Assembly (NCBI GenBank): GCA_964435025.1
Contig: CAYSXL010000009.1
Location: 1-20,765, forward strand
Source of the DNA: PWHW01 sp964435025
GTDB lineage: Bacteria > Patescibacteriota > Minisyncoccia > Minisyncoccales > PWPS01
DNA: 20,765 bases
Direction: 5' to 3'
Numbering within the stretch: the first letter of the stretch is position 1; the number at the start of each line of letters is the position of its first letter. Made by a program: the position numbers and the translations under genes. Shown piece by piece: positions 16,209 through 20,765 of this stretch. The notes beneath the pieces are model-generated. The model was not told the origin of the DNA. It saw only the letters and a program-made list of their open reading frames with translations, and ran no database searches.

Positions 16209-16972
16209 TCGTTTTCGTTTTTGTTTATAAAATGATGTTGCGCAGCCGATAATCCTTCTTTTTCCCGGAGTGAGAACCACTCCCCTTCACAAACATACCC
16301 GTAAACGGTCTTTCCGGAAGCAATCATGCTGTTTATAGCGTCAAAAAGGGTTTCTTTACCACCATTCCCGAGATAATTAAAAAGAAGCGGCGTAAAAATA
16401 TATCTGGGCACAAGAGCAAGGCGTGAGTCGGTATCTTTGGCGCTTGGTTTTTTTATTATTTTACTGATTTTATAAAATCGGTTTGCTATCTTTTCCGTTT
16501 CGGCAATATAGGATTTGGAAACATTCTCGTCCTCAACTTCCGCAAGACCAAAAACCATTTTCTTGGAAGTTCGGTGAAGATTAAGCAGTTGAGCCGCTGA
16601 AGGCTTTTTCCCCGCAAAGATCATATCGGGAAAAGCAAGAAAAAAATTATCCTCGTCGATTTCTTCTTTCGCTCTTGAAATGGCAGATACTGTTTTTGTG
16701 CCTCTTTTGCGTAAAAAATGAGAAAACTTAATCGAAGCGTATTCACTTTCTTTTTTTAAGTTTTTAAAATGCTCGATGATATCCTTCTTTTCCTGGGGCA
16801 AAAGAAGAATAACTTCCTCAACCTTACATTCCTCAAGTTCATCGATAACACGGTAAATTGCCGGAACCTCTCCAAGAGGGAAAAGCTCTTTTGTGGCGGA
16901 AACTTCAAATGGGTAAAGGGATTCCCTCGCTCCACTTACGGGAATAATGGCTTTTTTAATATTAACTGTCAT
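16205..16972 (-). CDS. GalU-like nucleotidyltransferase family protein with degraded active site
   Basis: The 255-residue protein has the overall pattern of UTP-glucose-1-phosphate uridylyltransferases: KKAIIPVSG at 6-14, ATKELFPLGEVPAIYRVIDE at 26-45, FFLAFPDMIF with D116 at 110-119, ALVPRYIFTPLLFNYL at 186-201 and GGKETLFDAI at 204-213. The key signatures are altered. The GxGTR loop reads GARESL, so the catalytic arginine position is serine. The late (Y)DxG metal site reads FSLR, so its aspartate is missing. It is also shorter than GalU (about 290). It may be a sugar-nucleotide binding pseudoenzyme or act on an unusual substrate. It overlaps ftsZ by 11 nt and nnrD by 4 nt. The fold assignment is good; function is unknown. 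Confidence 0.72.
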   Translation of the reverse strand: MTVNIKKAIIPVSGARESLYPFEVSATKELFPLGEVPAIYRVIDELEECKVEEVILLLPQEKKDIIEHFKNLKKESEYASIKFSHFLRKRGTKTVSAISRAKEEIDEDNFFLAFPDMIFAGKKPSAAQLLNLHRTSKKMVFGLAEVEDENVSKSYIAETEKIANRFYKISKIIKKPSAKDTDSRLALVPRYIFTPLLFNYLGNGGKETLFDAINSMIASGKTVYGYVCEGEWFSLREKEGLSAAQHHFINKNENE

Positions 16973-18278
16973 TTTTTCTTAATCTTTTTAAGAAAGATGG
17001 TTTTTCCCATTTTTCTTCTTCTTCAAAAATTTCTTTTTCTTCCTCGTTTTCCGGCATCTTTTTTTCTTCATCATCAAAATATATTCTCTCTTCCTTGCCC
17101 GGGACCACTTCTATCTTCTCTTCTTTTTCTTTATTGTTCTCCTTTTTGCTGCCCTCCGCTTTCTTCACCTTTTTCTCTTTCTCCTTTTTTTTCCTTTTTT
17201 CATTTTTTGATTTACTTTTTTCGCTCTTTTTCGCTTCCTCTTCCTCATCACCAAGTTCTTTCTGGAAATAATCCGTTCCGCAACCCGTAGCAAGTAGTGC
17301 CACTTTCACCTTGTCCTTATAATTATTCCTTTGCATTATTCCGACAATAATTTTCGCATCATCTTCCGTGTATTGGGATATTGTTTCCGAAATAGAAGAA
17401 ATCTCCGTAAGGCCAATATCTTTCCCTCCGGTAATATTAAAGAGTATGCCTTTGGCCTTGTTAACGGGGTAAGGATAAAGAGGATTGGAAAGCGCTCTTC
17501 TTACTATTTCTTGAGTTCCCTCCTCAAGTTTGCCCTCGGCCGTGTTAAGATAAGTAAGTTTTTTGGTGCCTTTTCTGTTTTGAAGAATCGTACGCACATC
17601 GGCAAAGTCTATATTTATAAGACCGGTCTCGTAAATTGTTTCCACCAAACCCTCAAGACTCCTTGCAAGATCCTCGTTCATTACCGTGAGCGCTTTTTTA
17701 AGAGGAGTGTTCTTATCTACCACCTCGAATATTTTTTCGTTAGGGAGAATCGTGACGGCATGAAGATAAGGATTGGTTTCTTTTATCGCCTCCCGGGACA
17801 TTCTCATCTTCTTCTCCCCTTCAAAAGGAAAAGGAAGGGTAAACACGCCGTAAACAATACACCCCATCTCCTTTGCCATGGACGCAAAAACGGGCAAAGC
17901 TCCTGTTCCGGTTCCTCCTCCGAGAGCGGAAACGAAAATAACAACATCTTGTTCTTTAAACAAAGGCTTTACTTCCTCGATATCCTCCTCCGCCGCCTTT
18001 CTTCCCAGCTCTTTATCCATTCCCGTTCCCAAACCACCAGTAAGCTCCTTACCAAAAGCAATACTCTTTATCTTTTTTCTTTTCGTAACTTCCTCCAAGG
18101 CACGCACATCGGTATTAAGCGCCGCGAAAAGAACTTTCTTTAGATTGGGAGAGATACTCGCTATAATAGAACCCCCACCGCCTCCAAGCCCGATAACTCT
18201 TACTTTTATTTCCCGGAGAGATTCTTCTTCCTTGTTGTTTTTGCCTTTTATCACTTTTTTTGTTTTTTTTGCTACCAT
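16962..18278 (-). CDS. ftsZ: Cell division protein FtsZ (divergent)
   Basis: FtsZ is the tubulin-like GTPase that builds the division ring. The 438 residues show VIGLGGGGGS at 28-37, ALNTDVRAL at 53-61, GGLGTGMDKELGRKAAEE at 81-98, the tubulin signature GGGTGTGA at 120-127 and the T7 loop NIDFADV at 222-228 with catalytic D224 and D227. The GTPase core ends near 340. The segment after the T7 loop differs from the common MGxG-A-G pattern and reads TYLNTAEGKLEEGTQE. A linker of about 80 residues of Lys and Glu follows, then WEKPSFLKRLRK at 424-435, which matches the conserved C-terminal peptide that binds FtsA, SepF or ZipA-type partners. Its own promoter and a structured leader lie upstream. 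No other division gene is in the window. Confidence 0.9.
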   Translation of the reverse strand: MVAKKTKKVIKGKNNKEEESLREIKVRVIGLGGGGGSIIASISPNLKKVLFAALNTDVRALEEVTKRKKIKSIAFGKELTGGLGTGMDKELGRKAAEEDIEEVKPLFKEQDVVIFVSALGGGTGTGALPVFASMAKEMGCIVYGVFTLPFPFEGEKKMRMSREAIKETNPYLHAVTILPNEKIFEVVDKNTPLKKALTVMNEDLARSLEGLVETIYETGLINIDFADVRTILQNRKGTKKLTYLNTAEGKLEEGTQEIVRRALSNPLYPYPVNKAKGILFNITGGKDIGLTEISSISETISQYTEDDAKIIVGIMQRNNYKDKVKVALLATGCGTDYFQKELGDEEEEAKKSEKSKSKNEKRKKKEKEKKVKKAEGSKKENNKEKEEKIEVVPGKEERIYFDDEEKKMPENEEEKEIFEEEEKWEKPSFLKRLRKNDS

Positions 18279-18293
18279 TTTTTGGTTTATCCC

Positions 18294-18311
18294 GGCAGCT
18301 CCTCCGCCGCC
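18294..18311 (-). promoter_or_regulatory. Hairpin with Shine-Dalgarno-like loop in the ftsZ leader
   Basis: On the minus strand GGCGGC GGAGGA GCTGCC can fold into a 6-bp stem (one G-U pair) with the loop GGAGGA, 15 nt before the ftsZ ATG. The loop is complementary to the 16S anti-Shine-Dalgarno but is further from the start than normal. It stands out as a GC-rich island in an AT-rich leader. It may control ftsZ translation; this is inferred. Confidence 0.45.
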
Positions 18312-18339
18312 TTTTATTAATTTTTACATCCTTATTGCG

Positions 18340-18348
18340 AGTATACCA
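18340..18348 (-). promoter_or_regulatory. Extended -10 promoter of ftsZ
   Basis: The minus strand reads TGG TATACT, an extended -10 element with five of six consensus bases. The -35 region is a T-rich tract with only a weak match. Transcription would start near 18333, giving a leader of about 55 nt that contains the GC-rich hairpin. It begins just after the end of the membrane protein gene and separates the hydrogenase group from the ftsZ group. Confidence 0.5.
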
Positions 18349-18354
18349 TAATAT

Positions 18355-18858
18355 TTAAATTTTAAAAAAACTTTTTGCTCCAAACGCAATAACTCCTCCC
18401 GTAAGTGCTGTTAGGAGTTGCGGCCAGCTCATCATTACCGAAACTTGTCCCAAAACAGCCCCTTCAAGTAAATTATTTAGAACTAAAAAGCTTGCTGCAT
18501 AAAGGAAAAGAAATTTGGCAAAGGAGGCAAATATCACCCCTTTCCAAAAATTTTGGGAAAAATATTTAAATACCAATACCAAAATAACATTTCCCGTCAT
18601 AATAAAGGGCACCAAGGGAAAGGTGGCGGCGGGAAGCATTCCCGTAGAAAGAGCTACAATGCTGGGAAGGAGTGCGATTCCCACCGCCCCCTGAATACCG
18701 ATAAAAACAGTTGCAAGAAAAAGCGTAGCATTCACAACAGGACCGGTAACGGCCTGACTTCCGATAAGAGGAACAATGCTCGCTACAAAGAGCAGACCGA
18801 AAAACAAAGTGATCTCTTTCGTTTTTATTTCACTTAATGCGATTGTTTTAATTTTCAT
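18355..18858 (-). CDS. Polytopic membrane protein encoded with the [FeFe]-hydrogenase
   Basis: This protein of about 167 residues is largely hydrophobic and probably crosses the membrane five or six times (segments near 16-36, 44-66, 68-88, 90-105, 112-133 and 146-164). Conserved-looking features are SQAVTGPVVNATLF at 34-47, a proline-rich turn LPAATFPLVPFIMTGN near 79-94 and MMSWPQLLTALTGG at 140-153. No Cys, heme ligand pattern or nucleotide site is visible. The topology recalls small ECF-type substrate-binding subunits, and I believe similar proteins in candidate-phyla genomes carry the label iron hydrogenase, probably by neighbourhood. The ATG at 18858 was chosen over an upstream in-frame TTG because a strong Shine-Dalgarno precedes it. 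It overlaps hydA by 11 nt, so coupling is likely. Function is unknown. Confidence 0.8.
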   Translation of the reverse strand: MKIKTIALSEIKTKEITLFFGLLFVASIVPLIGSQAVTGPVVNATLFLATVFIGIQGAVGIALLPSIVALSTGMLPAATFPLVPFIMTGNVILVLVFKYFSQNFWKGVIFASFAKFLFLYAASFLVLNNLLEGAVLGQVSVMMSWPQLLTALTGGVIAFGAKSFFKI

Positions 18859-20548
18859 TCTTCTCTCCTTGCTCGTTTTTTTCAAGCAAGGCCTTAGTGG
18901 CTTTATAATATTTTGTATAGCATATTTCGGATGTCTTTTTTTCTTCTTTAAAAAGGGTGTTATAAATCTCCTTTACCTGTGGGTTTTCCCCGGCTTTTTT
19001 CTTGCTTTTTCCTTTCCCGGCCCTGCAAAGTCCTTCTCTTCTTTTTTCCCTAATCTCTTCGTCTATGGGAACCGACTGCCCTCCTCCCCCTATACATCCT
19101 CCCGGGCAAGCCATTACTTCCACATAATCATATCTCTTTATCCCTTTCTTTAGTTCTTCGAGTACCTCTTTTACATTTGCCAGCCCGTATATCACCGCTA
19201 ACCGAAGGTGTTTTCCGTTTAATTCTACCGTAGCCTCTTTAAGCCCTTTTCTTTTTTCTTCAAAAGAAATCTCTTTTCCCGAAAGATTGTAAATAGCCGA
19301 CTTCATCACTCCCCCGCTCACCCCGTATTCCACTCCTGACTTAGTAGGACTTCCAAAGGGGATATCCGGCTCTGTTTCTTCCATTTCCGGAAAATCGATT
19401 TTCCTTAGTTTTAAAAGCCGTCCCACCTCTCTTGTGGTAAGCACGTAATCTACCGGCCTTAAACCTCCTTTAAGTTTTAACTCCTCTCTTTTTATTTCGT
19501 GTTTTTTAGAAACACACGGCATTACCGAAACAACTACTATATCGCGCGGATTTATACGGTTTTTTTTGGCAAATTCCGTTTTTATAAGCCCTCCCAGTAT
19601 AATGTGCGGCGAACGCACCGTAGTCAATCTGGAAATGAACTCCGGATAATAAAATTCTACAAACCTCACAAAAGAAGGACAGCAGGCGGTAAACATCGGC
19701 AAATCATCTTTCTCCACTCTTTCAAGTAGCTCTCTTCCTTCCTCGACGGTAGTAAAATCGGCGCCGGCAGGTACATCAAAAACATCATTTCCGCCTATCT
19801 TTTTTAAAGCACTTACCAATTTTCCGGTAGAAACTTCCCCGAAGGGCATATCAAACTCCTCCCCGATAGTCGCCCTTACCGCGGGAGCAATCTGAAAAAC
19901 CACCCTTTTCTTCTTGTCTTTGAACGGTGCTTCTATTTTTTCAAACTCCCCTACCGATTCAAAAGCGCCCGCCGGACAATGAACAATACACTGTCCACAA
20001 TAAATGCAATCCTTATTTTGCTCTTTCGACGGAAAAACCTCGAAAAGATGCCCCTTTCCTTTTATCTCTAAAAAATTGACTTTTTGCTTCTCACAAACTT
20101 CAACACAGTTTCGGCAATCAATACACTTGGAAGCATCAAATTCTATAGGCCCGAACCGGTACATGGGGTAAGAAGTTTTTCTATCCGTAAAACGGTTTAT
20201 TTCCACACCGTACTCTTTTGCAAGGTCAAGCATTTTGCAATTTAAGTTCCATACGCAATCATGACACTCTTCTTGGTGCTGTGAGAACAAAAGCTCCAGA
20301 TTAATCCTCCGCGCCTTTTCCGCCCCCTCCGAGTCCGTTTTAATATCCATACCCTCTTTTACGGTTTCCGAGCAGGAAGGTACCATCTTTCCGTTACATT
20401 CAACAACACAAACTCTACAGCTGGCGCGAATACTAATATCACTGTGATAGCAGAGTGATGGGATTTTAATCCCGTTTCTTTTCCCTGCCTCAAGTATGGT
20501 CTCCCCTTCTTTCGCTTCTATTTTTTCTCCGTTAATTATTATTTCCAT
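18848..20548 (-). CDS. hydA: [FeFe]-hydrogenase large subunit, multi-cluster
   Basis: It catalyses reversible proton reduction to H2. The 566 residues are ordered as in Clostridium CpI. An N-terminal [2Fe-2S] domain has C33, C44, C47 and C59. A His-ligated [4Fe-4S] site has H91, C95, C98 and C104. Two [4Fe-4S] motifs follow: C142, C145, C148, C152 and C181, C184, C187, C191. The H-cluster domain has FTACCPSF (C289 proton relay, C290 ligand), MPCVSKKHE (C345, K348) and EVMACPGGCIGGGGQ (C481, C485). Proton-path glutamates E270 and E273 are kept. Differences from CpI are alanine before the relay cysteine, F293 for tryptophan and T309 for serine. No signal peptide is present, so it is cytoplasmic. 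It overlaps the NuoF-like gene by 17 nt, pointing to an NAD-linked, perhaps bifurcating, complex. Maturases HydEFG are not in the window. Confidence 0.95.
   Translation of the reverse strand: MEIIINGEKIEAKEGETILEAGKRNGIKIPSLCYHSDISIRASCRVCVVECNGKMVPSCSETVKEGMDIKTDSEGAEKARRINLELLFSQHQEECHDCVWNLNCKMLDLAKEYGVEINRFTDRKTSYPMYRFGPIEFDASKCIDCRNCVEVCEKQKVNFLEIKGKGHLFEVFPSKEQNKDCIYCGQCIVHCPAGAFESVGEFEKIEAPFKDKKKRVVFQIAPAVRATIGEEFDMPFGEVSTGKLVSALKKIGGNDVFDVPAGADFTTVEEGRELLERVEKDDLPMFTACCPSFVRFVEFYYPEFISRLTTVRSPHIILGGLIKTEFAKKNRINPRDIVVVSVMPCVSKKHEIKREELKLKGGLRPVDYVLTTREVGRLLKLRKIDFPEMEETEPDIPFGSPTKSGVEYGVSGGVMKSAIYNLSGKEISFEEKRKGLKEATVELNGKHLRLAVIYGLANVKEVLEELKKGIKRYDYVEVMACPGGCIGGGGQSVPIDEEIREKRREGLCRAGKGKSKKKAGENPQVKEIYNTLFKEEKKTSEICYTKYYKATKALLEKNEQGEKNEN
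18865..18870 (-). promoter_or_regulatory. Shine-Dalgarno site deciding the start of the membrane protein gene
   Basis: AAGGAG on the minus strand lies 6 nt upstream of the ATG at 18858, inside the end of the hydrogenase gene. It supports this start over the in-frame TTG at 18885 and gives an 11-nt gene overlap. Confidence 0.75.
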
Positions 20549-20765
20549 CGTTTTTTAGTACAACTTTTTTTAGCAAACTACGAAACGGGACCACCGCTAC
20601 TTTCCCCAGAGGGCAGAGACTGCTTTCCTCCATGACAAAAAACATGTCCTCCACCTCTTTAAAGTTCTTCTTTTTAATCATCTCCATTATTCTATAAAGC
20701 CCTTCTCTGCAAGGAGTACATTTATCACAGTTCCCCTCGAGAAGAAAATCCACCCATTTTTTCAT
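20532..20765 (-). CDS. hydB: NuoF/HydB-like flavoprotein subunit, C-terminal end (truncated by window edge)
   Basis: Only the last 77 residues are visible. They hold the NuoF-type [4Fe-4S] site: NCDKCTPCREG with C13, C16 and C19, and SSLCPLG with C51. In HydB and NuoF this domain receives electrons from the FMN/NADH site, which should lie beyond the right edge. The methionine at the edge aligns with the interior of NuoF, which exceeds 400 residues, so it is very unlikely to be the true start. The C-terminus is short, without the extra ferredoxin domain often appended to HydB of bifurcating hydrogenases. It overlaps hydA by 17 nt, so the two are surely co-expressed. The hydB name is by context; it could equally be a NuoF-like diaphorase subunit. 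Confidence 0.85.
   Translation of the reverse strand: MKKWVDFLLEGNCDKCTPCREGLYRIMEMIKKKNFKEVEDMFFVMEESSLCPLGKVAVVPFRSLLKKVVLKNDGNNN

Noticed and set aside
16209..16280. GTG start extending nnrD by 24 residues
   Set aside because: The ATG at 16208 forms an ATGA overlap with the upstream stop and matches the family start. The extension reads as out-of-frame nucleotidyltransferase sequence.
17331..18143. Long plus-strand open frame of 270 codons antisense to ftsZ
   Set aside because: The opposite strand encodes FtsZ with all catalytic motifs in order. The antisense product shows no domain-like pattern and is a shadow of the biased codon use.
1..20765. tRNA, rRNA, CRISPR, insertion sequence or phage signatures
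   Set aside because: Reading both strands showed no cloverleaf-like segment, no regularly spaced repeats and no transposase or integrase motifs; nearly all bases are taken by metabolic genes.

Overview
The window is a compact, almost gap-free stretch of a bacterial genome, apparently part of a metagenome scaffold because a run of exactly 100 N lies at 4579-4678. Apart from the 3' end of prfA at the left edge, every gene is on the minus strand, so transcription runs from high to low coordinates. Genes abut or overlap by 1-20 nt, and no intergenic stretch outside the N run exceeds about 80 nt. No tRNA, rRNA, CRISPR array, insertion sequence or phage gene was seen. TGA serves as a stop codon (fba, pfkB and the nucleotidyltransferase), so the standard bacterial code applies. 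My best inference is a streamlined fermentative bacterium of the Candidate Phyla Radiation (Patescibacteria, Parcubacteria-like). This rests on the gene repertoire, the tiny intergenic spaces, the lysine- and glutamate-rich proteins and the divergent FtsZ. No phylogenetic marker here proves it.

Layout, in transcription order. (1) 20765-18355: the C-terminal end of a NuoF/HydB-like flavoprotein subunit, a full multi-cluster [FeFe]-hydrogenase large subunit, and a small polytopic membrane protein overlapping the hydrogenase gene. (2) 18348-14548: an extended -10 promoter, a short leader with a hairpin, a divergent ftsZ, a GalU-like nucleotidyltransferase with degraded catalytic motifs, nnrD (NAD(P)HX repair) and an SDR dehydrogenase. 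(3) 14538-11293: enolase, a membrane-anchored acidic protein of unknown function, and cofactor-independent phosphoglycerate mutase. The mutase gene is clearly more AT-rich than its neighbours. (4) 11266-4701: glutaredoxin, GAPDH, AMP-forming acetyl-CoA synthetase, manganese-type pyrophosphatase and PEP synthase. (5) 4678-352: the assembly gap, a PfkB-family sugar kinase, class II fructose-bisphosphate aldolase, a [4Fe-4S] ferredoxin, ribosomal protein L25/Ctc, and a secreted coiled-coil protein with a lytic-transglycosylase-like domain. That last gene converges on prfA with overlapping stop codons.

Together the genes outline a central carbon and redox module. PfkB and Fba, GAPDH, GpmI and Eno cover most of the Embden-Meyerhof chain; TPI, PGK and pyruvate kinase are absent from the window. 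PEP synthase and Acs with pyrophosphatase provide routes between acetate or pyruvate and PEP. Ferredoxin plus the HydB/HydA hydrogenase could dispose of electrons as H2. The most interesting points are the hydrogenase with its overlapping membrane protein, the probable GalU-family pseudoenzyme tied to ftsZ, and the acs-ppaC-ppsA unit. Nothing here can be declared an entirely new system from sequence alone.
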